This document shows positions 9,295-20,066 of a stretch of DNA of 64,000 nt, in pieces. The DNA is taken from the NCBI GenBank assembly GCA_023014365.1, contig JAEBUN010000055.1:62001-126000 (forward strand), read 5' to 3'. Source of the DNA: Lepiota brunneoincarnata. Its lineage: Eukaryota > Basidiomycota > Agaricomycetes > Agaricales > Agaricaceae. Position numbers and translations under genes: made by a program. Positions within the stretch are counted from its first letter, which is position 1; each line of letters begins with the position of its first letter. The notes beneath the pieces are model-generated. The model was not told the DNA's origin. It did no database searches and worked only from the letters and a program-made list of their open reading frames with translations.

Positions 9295-12252
9295 TTTCCT
9301 CAAGTCCTCCCCATCTGCACAAGATTTCTTCGAAAATGAAGGCTCCCAGTGTCCTGCCAGTCTCTCTAGTGAGGGCTCTCCATTCTGGCCATCCAGTAAG
9401 GCTGCAGCAAGCTTGAACAATGTATTTTCACCTGTGAGATGGTGGCATGTGCATAAATTCAATGTAGGCTTTCTGGAAGAGGGGGGCTGGGGTCTGGATC
9501 GTTGGTGGCAAGACTACCTGTTCCGTGGATTGGATCTGGCATGGATGGCATGTTTTAATGAACCAGTGGATGTCATTTTCAAGTGAGGGCCACCAGAACC
9601 AGTCTGCAAGAGCGCATCAAGTGGCATAGAACCCTTTGTGTCCTAAGTTGTCATGTGTTTGGGTAAGCAATCAATGGTGTTGTGATTTTCCCATCACCAC
9701 CACCTAGTGTCTCCCACCATACTCCTTCCTGCACAACCTCTTGTTGTTCATGAAGAACTTGCCTGCTCATTTGAGAAACCTTTTCTTGGCCTTTTCGGTG
9801 AGTCCCTCTGGCAGCTCTAGTGACATTAGGAACCTCCTAATTTCCTCCAACTCTAGGTCTCTTTTTCTTGCCTCGTCATCATGGGGTGCTAGCTTGTCTG
9901 TCTTCTTCCTTTCCTCTGGGCTTTCTGGGCTGTTGCTTGGCTCACTTCTGGTCTCCAAGACAGTCACCTCTCCTCCCCTCTCTTCAAAACCTCCCACTAT
10001 CCATGTCCCACACCCCAACACCTCGTCATCCACCCATGCTTCAGCTTCTTCTTCTCCAAAGTCCTCCTCCTTGCTCTCCTCTCCTCTCCTTCGTCTTGAC
10101 AATCCATCTGGTCCTTGGTGTTTCTTCCCTGGAACATGCACTAGTTTGAAGTCAAACATCAAGATAGCTGAGATCCATTGATTTATGGCCATGTTTGGGT
10201 GTACATCTGGTTTGTTGATCATTCCTTTGATGTATTTCGCATCAACCTCCACCACTAATTGTTTTGCACCCACCAGCCACAGTTTGCATGTGTTCAAGGC
10301 CCAAAAAAGTCCATACAGCTCCAGCTTAGCTTGGGAGTAGTGAGATACCTTCTCATACCAGGCAATAGATCCAAAAAAAGCTGGCCATCGTTTCCCTGTG
10401 TAATTCATCTGACCTAGGATGTATCCAACTGCGATTAGGGAGGTGTCCACAGCCAAAATGATGTTGAAGGGTAAGGTATGGTCGATTGGCCTGATTGCCT
10501 CACATGTCGCAACCTTCTGCTTTATTTCCTCCATTGCCACTTTATGTTCCTCCTCCCATCTAAACTCCTCTCGTTTTCCTTGCGTTAACTTGGTGAGTGG
10601 TTCACATATCTCCACAAATGACTTGATCCAATTCCTGACTGTTCCTGCCATCCCCAGAAATCCTCATACTTCTGACACATTCCTGCACTCTGGCCACCTC
10701 AACACCTCCTCCACCATTACCTCATCTGTTCTCTGCCCTTCATACGTACACATTCTCCCCACCACCACAATTTCTGGTAAGCACAGCTGGAGTTGCTTTG
10801 CTGATACCGTCACTCCTGCATGTTTGAGTCTGTGCAGTACCCAATTTAGGTCAATCGCATGTTCCCACAAGAATCGTCGAATGCCTGGGTTCTCCACTAG
10901 GACCTTGTGAGTGCCATCTAGTTTTTCATAACGTGTTTTTGGGCCTAATAGAGTAATGTTGTCTAGAAAATTTGGGGCTGTCTCTGTTTCCTCCTTCAAG
11001 AGGAAGGCAATGTCATTGTGAAAGATCCCAACTGAGCCTGTCCATCCTTGGGGTAGTACTGTTAGCCTCATTGTTCCTAGAGGCGTATTGAAGGTGGTAA
11101 AGTCTTGAAAAGGCTCTGCCAGGGTTCAGTGATTATATACCACAAAGAATCTAGTCCTGAGTAGATGCCTTGTGCTGCACATTGCTCCATGTAGAGATAT
11201 ATCAGAGGGGGGCTTTGGGAGTCTCGAATTGTGATCATGTTGAGGGGTGTCAAGTTATGCACAATCTGTATGTTGCCATCCTTCTTTGCCACAGTAAACC
11301 ACTGATGCCTGTAGGAGCTGTATTATGGCTTGTATACCCCAGTCTCGATCTGTTGTTTGATAAGCCCAATTACTTTTTTGCAAAGCCCAGGGGGAATGGG
11401 TAAGGATTTCCTAGTCCATGGGATATGTTTGATGACTGGAATTTTGACAGGAGTGAAGTAGTCCTCATGAAATCAGCCTTTTTCTGTCTTGTCCCATGCT
11501 AGGCCCAACTCATTGTTCAACAGTATCTGCACCACCAGTTTCTTTTCCTCTGGCCACAAGAAGTCATTCAAAAATATCCCTAGCTTGTCCATCCTGTCCT
11601 GTGTAAGGTGTATTCCTGGCTGAAATGGAGGTGGAAGGACTGGTAACACAGGTAAGGTCAATAGGGGGTCTTCAGGTACCTTTCTGATAATTTGGTAGTC
11701 ACTAGGCATTGTCGCTGGTACTGGTTGGACTTTGTTGGCGACCTTTTTGTAAGCTAGGCAGTGGGCCTCAATGTTGTAAGTGAAAGTCGATGAGAGGATT
11801 GCCTCTGTTAATGTGTTGTCTCCTCCACAGATCCTCCATACTCCTTCATCCTCTATTCCCCTCATCACTACCAATCCTTTCCTTGTCTTCTCCTCCACTC
11901 TCTCTCTCATTGGCACCACCACCTTTCTTTCCTTCCCCACCAGGTCCATCACCACTACCTCAACATTACCATCCTCCTGCTCTACTTTCCCCAACCTCAC
12001 TCCTCGTTGCCAAGGCCTTCCCAACAACAACTGATATGGTGCCGTTTTCACAACAAATGCATGTGCAAATGTCTTCAAACCTCCTACCATGATTTCCAAC
12101 CACTTGACACAACCTTCTAGGTTCTCCTTCCCACCATTTGCTGTCTGCATCACCATCCTCCTTGCCCTATTCACCTTTATCCCCAACTCATTACATAAAT
12201 CCTGTCTCACCAATACAATCTCTGACCCTTTGTCCAACAGTCCCAATCTCAA
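9295..12252 (-). pseudogene. Y Pol, proximal part: protease, RT, RNase H, integrase N-terminus
   Basis: Degenerate gypsy polyprotein. The protease-like block at 12252 reads GLLDKGSEI and LLLGRPWQRG, with Lys in the active-site D-x-G. RT pieces follow: MAKKDGNIQIVHNLTPLN (about 11290), then after a frameshift near 11080 VLPQGWTGSVGIFHNDIAF, and VVVGRMCTYEG. A stop near 10660 separates RT from RNase H (NIILAVDTSLIAVGYILGQ). The tail (from about 9770) carries the integrase zinc finger region (LGHKGFYAT...CHPCQ) and IHGTEQ-like core start, running to 9295 where G1 is inserted. The sequence resumes at 2684. At least one frameshift and several stops make it non-functional. Confidence 0.85.
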
Positions 12253-12295
12253 CTGCTCCCTTTCCCTCTGTCCCTTTCACTGTCACTTCCACCTC

Positions 12296-14277
12296 TCAAA
12301 GTGGTGTTGTAAACTTGAGCGACATCCCAGGTACTGCTGCTACAACAGCTCCCATCGTTGGAGCTTTCTGTGTATGTGTGTTGTCAATCATGAGTTTGCA
12401 AAGGTCCCCACTGATCAATAGTAACTCCTTTACGGTGACTTTAGGGACTTCAGCTTCAAGTATGCGTTCGTAGATCCCTTGCATTATTGATGTGCTTGAG
12501 ATTTTCAACTCGAGTTTGTATGCTGGGTGTGTCTTGGCTACTTCCTCCTTTTGTCCTTCTTCCCTAGTCTCTGCTGACTCTTCACTACTCTTCCCAGCTT
12601 CTCTCTTCTCTTGTGCTCTCGTCATCACCATCCCTTCCACTTCTGACTTCTTCTCATTTCCCAACTCCTCCAACTTGACTATTGCTCCCCACACAAATCC
12701 TTCTTCTCCAGTCTCCATCTCTTGTGCTGAAACATACAAGGTAAGTGGTATGGATGAAAGGGTTGGGGCTGGTACCAGTGGTGTTATACTTGCACTGGGG
12801 GTTGCCCATAGTGGTCCCCCCACTTCTGATCTATAGCTCCTTTGAACCCTCCTGGATGTCGTTCAATATGCAAGCCATCTCCATGCACATAGTACCCTCC
12901 AGCTAGGATAAGTAATTGACCTGCTCAAACATACTCAGCTGTGATGGGGCATGCTCGAAGCCTATGTGAGGGATCTTTACACATGAGGCATGCGTAGTTC
13001 TGGGGTGTCATGGGTGCCCCATGTCCTGGCTGATTTCACATGAAGGCTGTTGTTGATGCTGTTGGTATCCATCGTGCTGGTGGTGAAATGTGTTCAGCGA
13101 CAGTTGGGGCTACCAAAACTAGCTGGGCATAAGTTGCCATGTATGTTGCATTAGTTACCTCTAGCCCATGTAGTTTCCTTGTGAGTTCTCCAACATCGTC
13201 CATCACTCCTCCCTTCTTCTTTTCCTTTTCCTCTTCAACCTTTACCTTTCTTGTTCTCACCTCCTTCTTTGTTTTTCCAGCCTTTCGCCTATATCATTGT
13301 TGTCCCTCTTCCTCACTGGACTCTTCATCTGTCATCTCAACAGATAACTCCTCTGACTCCTCACTACTACTCTGTTCTTGTCTCTTCTTTTTCTTCCCTC
13401 ATTTCTTCAAACTCTTTCCCTTCCCTTGTTTCTTCAAACTCTTCCTCATCCTTCGTTCCCATAACTCTTCTTCATCTACTGCTTCCTTTGAAAACACAAA
13501 TCTCCCTGCCTTCAGTACTTTCTTGATTTTGGGGATCTGCAAGCAGTCCAGGTTACTGTCCTCCTTTTCAAGTCGATCCTGGATGGTGCATCAAGTGCTG
13601 AGGGAAAGTCCTTTCCAAAAGTAGCAATCACCTTCATCCATGGTAATCTTTTTGAAGTTGATAAGGTCAGACACCATAGGCCAGAGCTTACGATAATACT
13701 TGTTTAGGTCATCTTCATCCTCAATATCCTCGTCTGCCGCTGCCTCAATGAACCTGAGTAAGTGATTGACCGAATATTTTCCTCCAAGGGATGGCTTTGA
13801 GTATGACTCTAAAATCTCTTTCTTTAGTATTCTGTAATCCTGTTCATACCCTTCAAGACTCTTCCAGAACTGTTTCATCTTGGTATCTGTATACTTCACC
13901 ACCATCTTTGCTTTCTCCACTTTATCCAACCCACATGCTCTCGCCTGCTGTTCAAACTCCTTGAAGAACTCCTTCAACTCCTCAGGATGTTTGGGGTTGA
14001 ACTCTGGTGCATGCTTGGTTCCTGGGGCTGGCATGGCCGTCATACCTCCTGGAGTTGATACTGAGGCCATTTGAGGGGTTGGTGTTACTGGTGGTGTTGA
14101 GGTGAGGAGTAAGGCCTTTCGTGTGTGGCCTCGTAATGTCTCTTGGTCTGACAATGATGTGGTCACTGTAGGTCCTGCTCCTGATGGTTGTCGATGCTTC
14201 ACGCTCTCGGAAGACTGACTTTGCTGAGATGGAAGCCTCAACTGTGACCGTGTCTGGACTCTTGGTTGGTCTGCCAT
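12296..14277 (-). pseudogene. Y Gag and Gag-Pol junction
   Basis: Gag starts at ATG 14277 (MADQPRVQTRSQLRLPS). It has a capsid block (PEELKEFFKEFEQQARACGL; KYTDTKMKQFWKSL; EILESYSKPSLGGKYS) open to a TGA at 13591. The same frame then continues with several stops through a lysine/glutamate-rich region to a CCHC knuckle near 12945-12990 (CLMCKDPSHRLRACP). A shifted-frame piece at 12296-12823 leads to the protease. The type matches the Gag of a widespread agaricomycete gypsy lineage. It is broken by at least one frameshift. Confidence 0.8.
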
Positions 14278-14326
14278 GTTGTAAGGATCGTAGGGATAGA
14301 GAAGGAGTGTGGTTATGAGCTAGCCA

Positions 14327-14345
14327 CCCCTCGCGGTGGGCTCCA
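14327..14345 (-). promoter_or_regulatory. tRNA-type primer binding site of Y
   Basis: The minus strand reads TGGAGCCCACCGCGAGGGG two bases inside the 5' LTR. The leading TGG pairs with a tRNA CCA end and the GC-rich remainder fits an acceptor/T-arm. No complement is found in the Y LTR, unlike families V, G1, X and W. The tRNA identity is not determined. Confidence 0.65.
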
Positions 14346-14347
14346 AG

Positions 14348-14638
14348 TGTAAGGCTGCTTTGAGTTCTCGGGGGTAAAAGACATCTATTTGGTAACTATG
14401 TGGCATGTATTTTAAAGGTTCTACGTGTTCATGTTTCTACAAAAATCGGGAATAAAAGGAGTGCTATGGTATGTAAATGAGAGACTGAGAGCGTAAACAA
14501 GCAAGTTTTCTATGTAAAAATGAGTGTGAAGGTGAAAGGAATTATGTGTAAGATAAGAATAATTAATGAGCAAGCCGAATTACCACTATACACTAGATAA
14601 TCGCGATGTCCTCGTGTAGCCGAGAAGGTGTCCCTACA
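14348..14638 (-). repeat. Y 5' LTR
   Basis: 291-bp LTR, TGTAGGG...CTTACA on the minus strand. The match to the solo copy at 20067-20703 defines both ends. It abuts the truncated Z LTR at 14639, so GTAGT (14639-14643) is one side of the expected target duplication; the other side is outside the window. Confidence 0.85.
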
Positions 14639-14755
14639 GTAGTATTTGCTACCTGGTCTGTGCACAAACTACTATGTACTTAAAATAGTGCAGATGTCAA
14701 TTGCAATCACCATCTGAATATCAACTTGGTTCTGGTGCTATATCCTTCCCTAACA
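14639..14755 (+). repeat. Z 5' LTR, 3' part
   Basis: Matches the last ~117 bp of the Z LTR, ending CCCTAACA. The 5' part was separated by insertion of Y. Just downstream, ATATTTGGAT (14758-14767) complements ATCCAAATAT of the intact Z LTR (18544-18553), a 10-nt candidate self-priming site. Confidence 0.8.
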
Positions 14756-14875
14756 GAATATTTGGATCTCTACACAGACTTGCCACCCTAGCCCTCTGCA
14801 CCCCATCTACCCTGTTTCTACAGCTCTACCACTAGTATGCCCCACTGAAAGTCCTCAGGCAAGCAGAAAGCTACT

Positions 14876-15354
14876 GTGCCTGCCCCACTGACAACAGCCC
14901 CTGCTTCAGCAGGACCCTCATGTTCAGGTGAGGATACTCAGGCCTTACTGGCCTGGATCAGCAAGCTTAACCACTTGATTGGTTCACTCTCATCCTGCTT
15001 GTGCACCCTCAAGGATTGTACCTCAATGGCTGCTGCTGGCCCCTCCCCAGCCATCATTCAGATGGCTACTACCCAGAAGGATTGCTTGTGGATCTCTGTG
15101 GGCATCCCATGCACTCCAAACTGCCCAGACCCTACTTGCCCTGCAGTAAAAGGCACCTCTACTGCCCTCCCACTTTTGGCCCATTACCCACAGGATGATC
15201 AGGCTGATCGCTATTAGACCACCCTTGTCATCACTGACAACATGGGTGGTTACATGATTGGTCATGGTGGCCGCAGCCTTAAACAGGTCACCAACATTAG
15301 CAGTGGTCACCTCTGCATCTACTCTGTGGCCACGGATGGTGCTGACAAGCGCTG
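14876..15354 (+). pseudogene. Z KH-domain protein, first exon-like part
   Basis: An open frame from ATG 14876 gives a Ala/Ser/Pro-rich region, then LLAHYPQDDQADRY, a TAG at 15215-15217, then TTLVITDNMGGYMIGHGGRS and LKQVTNISSGHLCIYS. The G-x2-M-I-G-x2-G-R-S-L-K-Q pattern is the GxxG loop of a type I KH RNA-binding fold. The domain is cut by repeat R1 and resumes near 17216 with VSIRGTEQQLGDALVVLGK, the expected last strand and helix. It probably packages or binds the element's RNA in place of an ordinary Gag. One stop and the insertion make this copy defective. Confidence 0.72.
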
Positions 15355-17215
15355 TTGCACTGCAAAATCATTTTGTTTATGAAATCACTAGTTAACAAAG
15401 TAACTAACTCTCTGATACCAAATAATATCAGTATATGGCCATTGTCAGACACTGGGTACAAGAGATTGGAGTACTATCTAAATATGCAAAGGCAGACATC
15501 TCAGAAACTGAATCAGAATACCCAGACAAGTAAAAGTGATGCTGACTAACTTATTAGTGATAGGGCTATGGAAGAATGACTCTGGTATGAATGTATCCAA
15601 GTGTTGTATCCAATACCATGTTAACTAAGATATTAGTTAAGATCCTCATGACTGTACAAAAGACCCATTGCTCTGTCTTTGCCCTAGAAAGTGGACGAGC
15701 TGTAACACCTATGTCATTTGGATGGTACCTAGCTATAATAACAGGTCTGGGAGTGAATCTTGACCAAAGAATGTAGGGATTGGCTAATGCCCTGGCAAGA
15801 ATGTTCCCTTGGAACAGCTCTGATGGTACTGAGACCTAAGAGATTGGATGGGGGTATCCAAGAGGGTACTCAGGGAAGGATGCTCACTTATAGAAACAAA
15901 AAGAGATCCAAAATGCTGAGCTAGAAAATGAAGATTGATAAGAATGGAATAAGATAATTAATTCTAGTATCAGTCTACTGCCTGAAGAACTATGGAAGTG
16001 GACTCTAGAACATTAGGGTTAAGAACTCAGGTGTGGAGAGTCCAAGACTAAAATAAAAACCTATAGATAAATATTAGTGAGGAAACCCACTAACCTGACT
16101 GGCTGTGATATAAATAGCCAGGCACTTAGGGAGCAAGTTCCTGAGCATGAATTATGTCACTGATATCAGAACTCCTAGAATGATGCTCCTAAATGATGAG
16201 GAGACAATAAAATGATGAAGCTGAAGGCTTGTTTCAGGTATACCCATAAGTTAATTGTATATTGTTATAAAAACTTGTCTGTAAATTATATGGGAGGCAA
16301 GAAACCACTTGCCTATTTTCCCCCCTGATTGTATGGTCAATTAGGAGAGGAATATAAAGCAATTTTATGCAATTTTCTTTGCTCATAGACCACCAGAGAC
16401 TTAAAAGAGTTATACTCTTTAAAACCAGACCCTTTGAAATGATTGAGATATTGACAGGCCCTTCTGCTTGACTCAAGAGCTGAATAGAAGTTGATACGAC
16501 TCTTCAGTTCTTAAGTAGAAAGTTTACTAACTTCTGTTTCTTTGGGTTCCTCTTAGAGGCCTTGCCTCAGAAGTATACCATTGAATTGTAGAGCTGTTTA
16601 ATTGAGAAGCAAACATAGTATGCTAGGGCCCATTGAAAACACTGTCCACTAGGTCTATCTAGTTTAAAGATACTTACTGCAGGAGCTCACAAGAAGCCTG
16701 TCTTGCTGAGTAGTATAAAGTGCTATTGTATTGTCCAGAAGCTGTAATGTGCTAGGGCCTGTTAGATAATGCTGTCCACTAGGCCTACTAGCTTAAAGAC
16801 ACTTACTGCAGGAGTTTGTAAGAAGCCGGTCTCGCTGGGTAGTGTAAAGTTATAGAATTGTCAAGAAGAAAGGACATGGTATGCTAGGGCCCATTAGAAC
16901 ATGCTGTCTGCTAGGTCTATGGAGGCTCATTGATTGCAAAAGCTTGCATTTTGCCTGATTTATTGAATTGTGAAGATCTTAGTTAACATATTATATAGTA
17001 ATGACCATCACAGTACCCATTGTATTCAGATAGGACAACTGTCTGTCTAAGTTGGAGACTAAGAGAGTAGCATACCAAAAACCCTAAAACCTTAGAATTG
17101 AATATATTTCTGGAGATTTGTGACAACCTCTCCCCCACAAACTTATAAAGTCAGAATTAGCAAACTTGTTAGCAAACTTTGTTTTCAATCCCATAAAGTA
17201 ATCCGCAATTCAGTG
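15355..17215 (+). repeat. Unclassified repeat R, copy 1
   Basis: About 1.86 kb, AT-rich, inserted in the KH domain of Z. A second copy lies on the minus strand at 48759-50174; similarity begins at TGTTGCACTGCAAAATC. Near its 3' part a unit of about 130 bp starting at TGCTAGGGCC is tandemly repeated (starts 16621, 16749, 16882); copy 2 has one unit fewer. A short conserved frame (FMKSLVNKVTNS; ISIWPLSDTGYKRLEYYL) occurs in both copies, but I recognise no domain. I could not settle the exact ends or TSD. Confidence 0.7.
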
Positions 17216-17416
17216 CCATGTCTCTATCAGGGGGACTGAGCAGCAACTCGGTGATGCCCTTGTGGTATTAGGCAAGTGGATTGTGTGCAAGTGCGTCTAC
17301 CTTCCAAAGACAAAGAAGGAGAAGACAATAGTGGCTTCCAGCCCCACCCTAGCAGCCCCTGGACTGTCTGCTCCTGTAGTGGCTCAGGCTCCCACTTCAG
17401 CCTGTGCAGACCCCGC
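17216..17416 (+). pseudogene. Z KH-domain protein, middle part
   Basis: Reads VSIRGTEQQLGDALVVLGKW then VCKCVYLPKTKKEKTIVASS, the C-terminal strand and helix of the KH fold followed by a basic tail. It joins in sense to the part ending at 15354 and to the part starting at 17768. The reading is broken by the solo V LTR. Confidence 0.7.
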
Positions 17417-17767
17417 TGTTACCATTTTCCCTTTAGTGCATCCGCCCATCTATTTTTGTTTATCACATGTTACTGCCTGTTGTCAGTGCCCATCTTTATT
17501 TACTTATCACATGCCACCGCCTGTCTATAGTTAGCTTCTGTTGGCTTGTGATTCTCACCCATTCGCATGTGATTCTTTCTTTTATCACATGCCAGTCGTT
17601 CCAGAAGTAAATATAGACTTAGCTACTAATTGTATTCTCTAGCTTTGTCTTATTATACACCATATTTGTTCCTGATCATTGGCATTGCCTTTGACTTGCT
17701 CGCACTACTCAATGGTCAACTTGTCATTGATCGCATTGAGCCTTGCAGATGCCTAACCTGTGTAACA
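17417..17767 (+). repeat. Solo V LTR
   Basis: 351 bp, TGTTACC...GTAACA, plus orientation, similar to the V LTR at 1752-2079 throughout. Flanks CCCGC (17412-17416) and CCTGC (17768-17772) match 4 of 5 with one C/T change, consistent with an aged target duplication. It sits in the Z coding region. Confidence 0.85.
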
Positions 17768-18240
17768 CCTGCTGCCCATGGTTCTGCTACCCCAGTCCCC
17801 AACTGGGCACACCCAGGTGCGCAGCCCTCCTTGCAGGCTTCTTCTGTCATTCCCACTCCCCCCACAATCCCTATCCCAGCTGGCATTCCGTCGACCACTA
17901 TGCATACAGCTGCATCTACCCCCACTCCTACCCACTTGCCCACAGTTTCTCACCAATCATTGCACAGCTCTCCTATGCCCATCTCTACCCCCTCCAGCAT
18001 GCCTACTCCTGGAGTCCCATCAGTCCAGATGGGAAGTGCTACCCCTACTCTGACTTTGACCCTGATGGAGGTCAACAGTGTCCTTGCGACTTGAGGCTGA
18101 GGAATTATGCCCAATGCCTACCCTGACCATCTCAATTTCACCTGTTCCCTCTTGGCAGATAGGCTTATCATTTGGCTTGCAGATGGCTGCTAGACTCACA
18201 CTGCCTAGGATAAAGGAACTGAGTCACCAGGTCATCAACT
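17768..18240 (+). pseudogene. Z KH-domain protein, C-terminal tail
   Basis: A low-complexity Pro/Ser/Thr-rich tail (TPTPTHLPTVSHQSL; STPSSMPTPGVPSVQM) continues the Z frame to a stop near 18092, with a short decayed remainder. A disordered tail after an RNA-binding domain is common in Gag-like proteins; nothing catalytic is visible. It is followed at once by the polypurine run and the 3' LTR. Confidence 0.6.
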
Positions 18241-18242
18241 CT

Positions 18243-18256
18243 TAAGAGGGGGCTGG
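18243..18256 (+). promoter_or_regulatory. Z polypurine tract
   Basis: TAAGAGGGGGCTGG lies directly before the Z 3' LTR, the expected plus-strand primer site. Confidence 0.6.
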
Positions 18257-18587
18257 TGTAAGGGGACTGGTGTTGTATGCCCCCCCCTTACACAAGGTAT
18301 GTCTAGGGGTCTGTGGTTGGGTGTCCAGGCTCAGCCTCTCTAGCCGATGCCCAATGCCCAAGCCCAGCCTTGGCCTTTGGCCACCCCCATCCCCGAGCCT
18401 GATCCTGCATACAGTTGTATTTACTAACATTGTTGTTTATTGTTTATGTGTGTTATTACTGGTAGCCTAAGTAGTGTTTGCTACCTGGTCTGTGCATAAA
18501 CTACTATGTACTTAAAATAGTGCGGATGTTGATTGTGATCACCATCCAAATATCAACTTGGTTCCAGTGCCATATCCTCCCCTAACA
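18257..18587 (+). repeat. Z 3' LTR
   Basis: 331 bp, TGTAAGGGGACTGG...CCTAACA, the most complete copy of the family LTR. It abuts the LINE-E endonuclease fragment. Confidence 0.88.
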
Positions 18588-18981
18588 ATAGTCCTCTTTC
18601 TATGAAGGGTAGCCCTTTTTTCATTATGTTTGTTGTTGCTAGTCTATAGTCTGATATTTGTGCTCCATTTTGTATTTTCCAGTTGTATGAGTATGTGTTC
18701 ATTTCTTTATTCATGTATATTTGGTCTATTCTTGCCAGGCTATTTCCTTGAAAGTATGTGTAGTCTTTTTCATGTTCTGTATATGCTGGGGTTTTTGTTC
18801 ATTAGGATTTCATGTTCATTTTTGGTTAGTTTGATTTCTTGTATGGCTAGTATTGATATGTGGTTTTTTCTCATTAGAGTTGTAATGTCTTTGTATTTAG
18901 ATGTTTTGTTTGTGTATCTTTTTCCTCTAATGTTTAGAGTTCCAATTTTTATTCCAATTTTTCTTGATTTGTTGGTTTTTA
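18588..18981 (-). pseudogene. LINE-E ORF2 endonuclease, fragment
   Basis: The minus strand reads IGIKIGTLNIRGKRYTN, then LMRKNHISILAIQEIKLTKN, then after a gap LARIDQIYMNKEMNTYSYNW and ISDYRLATT. These are the first (Asn, Glu) and last (Asp, Asp/Tyr) motifs of the EEP/APE-type endonuclease that nicks the target for a LINE. The middle of the domain is missing and the frame is broken, so there is an internal deletion. ORF1 of the same LINE lies upstream in pieces (20704-20838, 23313-24001, 40915-41520). The RT part would be left of the Z insertion. Confidence 0.75.
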
Positions 18982-19680
18982 TGTTATAATCCTTGCTTCT
19001 TCTGTATCCAAAGATAACTAGAGAAGGCCTTCAATCACTCTACAAGGTGTCTGAGACAGTTGGCCTTGCAGAGCTTAGTGGATCGTACTTAATGAAATAA
19101 TGAGCGAACATGCCAAGTTAAGGCAGAGAGGGTTAATGACCACTGTTAACAAGATTAAAGCTTGGAGCTTTAATCTCTACTTGTACAGACCTTTATATAC
19201 CTATGAGATACTATACACTCATTATAGGTTGTAAGGCTACTCTGCTGTCCTGTACAGCCTTTGGCTGCAATCCCCATCCTAGCTAATGGTCTCTTGCTAA
19301 GTATATCTTACATAAGTCAGTAATCCTCATTCTCCATTCCACTGCTGTGTGATGTTCCATCACTTTCCTCTGACTCATACTCTTCTTCTCCTGATCCTAT
19401 CTCCATGGCCTCTTCATCATTCCTGCTATCTGCTCTCTCAGTGTCTCCATCTGTGTCAGAGGTTGGATCTATCGGTTCTTCCTCTTCTTCAGGGTATTCC
19501 AGAATATCCTCTAATGTTATCTCCATTCCTGCTTCTCTTGCCAAGTCCTGCATAGTGTAGTGATATGCTTCTTCTTCATCTTCATATTCCTATGCCTGTA
19601 ATTGATCCATTGTTTCCTGTAACCATCTTGTGAAGTTGAAGACTTGCTTCAACTCTTCCTTGGCTGGACTGTTCATAACA
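18982..19680 (-). repeat. Solo LTR of an X-like element
   Basis: 699 bp, TGTTATAATCC...TTCATAACA, diverged from the X LTRs at 24394 and 40155. It still encodes, at 19317-19553 (minus), the acidic tail of X ORF-b (MQDLAREAGMEITLEDILEY ... EEEYESEESDGTSHSSG). Changes against X are concentrated at third codon positions. No clear target duplication is seen (TTTTA left, TTTGG right). It interrupts LINE-E. Confidence 0.85.
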
Positions 19681-20062
19681 TTTGGGGTTATTTTTAACTT
19701 GGTTGTATAAGCAGGATGTATCTGGACAGGCCATATAAGAGATTACAGGTCTGGTTGGCTGGTTATTTCCTAGACTTAGGGTAGCTCTCATTGGTGTTGG
19801 ATCCCAGTGCCTAGAGCTACCAGTTAGCTTTGGGTTATGGGGTGTTTGTCCAGCAGATATGCTGATGTTTATACTATCTGCTCCATTACTGCAGTTAGTG
19901 GGCTATGCTCTTGCTCTGTTGTTACCATCCCAGGTTGTTATATCCTCAAGATGGCCTGCACTTAACTTGTTATGTAGTTGGTTTGTGTTATTCATGTTTG
20001 TTGTTTTTGTGTTGTGAGGCCACTTGCCTTTATTTGTTATCTTTAGGTTGTCTTATTTCTCA
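19681..20062 (-). other. LINE-E sequence between ORF1 and ORF2
   Basis: No intact frame. By position it is the LINE-E spacer or the start of ORF2 between the endonuclease (18588-18981) and the ORF1 tail (20704-20838). A weak minus-strand reading (SYMACPDTSCLYNQVKNNPK) leads toward the endonuclease start across the solo LTR. Confidence 0.45.
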
Positions 20063-20066
20063 GTTA

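Larger units (their letters stand above)
2080..14638 (-). mobile_element. Ty3/gypsy element Y (truncated, interrupted by G1)
   Basis: A degenerate gypsy element on the minus strand: 5' LTR 14348-14638, tRNA-type primer site, gag, protease, RT, RNase H and integrase down to 2080. There V cut it off. Complete element G1 (2685-9289) sits inside the integrase. Y itself landed inside a Z-family LTR, whose remainder begins at 14639. A solo Y LTR lies at 20067-20703. Confidence 0.85.
14639..18587 (+). mobile_element. Non-autonomous LTR element Z (interrupted)
   Basis: The remains of a 5' LTR (14639-14755) and a complete 3' LTR (18257-18587) enclose an internal region. Without insertions R1 and V3 that region is only about 1.3 kb. 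It encodes one KH-domain protein and has no RT, RNase H or integrase. A purine run (aagagggggctgg) precedes the 3' LTR. The family is numerous here: further LTRs lie at 20121-20450, 21608-21928 and 21936-22233, with a relative at 61837-62187. Confidence 0.8.

Noticed and set aside
12089..12473. Plus-strand Ser/Pro-rich frames between 11780 and 13620
   Set aside because: Low-complexity shadows of the Y gag-pol on the minus strand.
18630..18989. Plus-strand 119-codon hydrophobic frame resembling a membrane protein
   Set aside because: Antisense of the LINE-E endonuclease, which has clear motifs on the minus strand.
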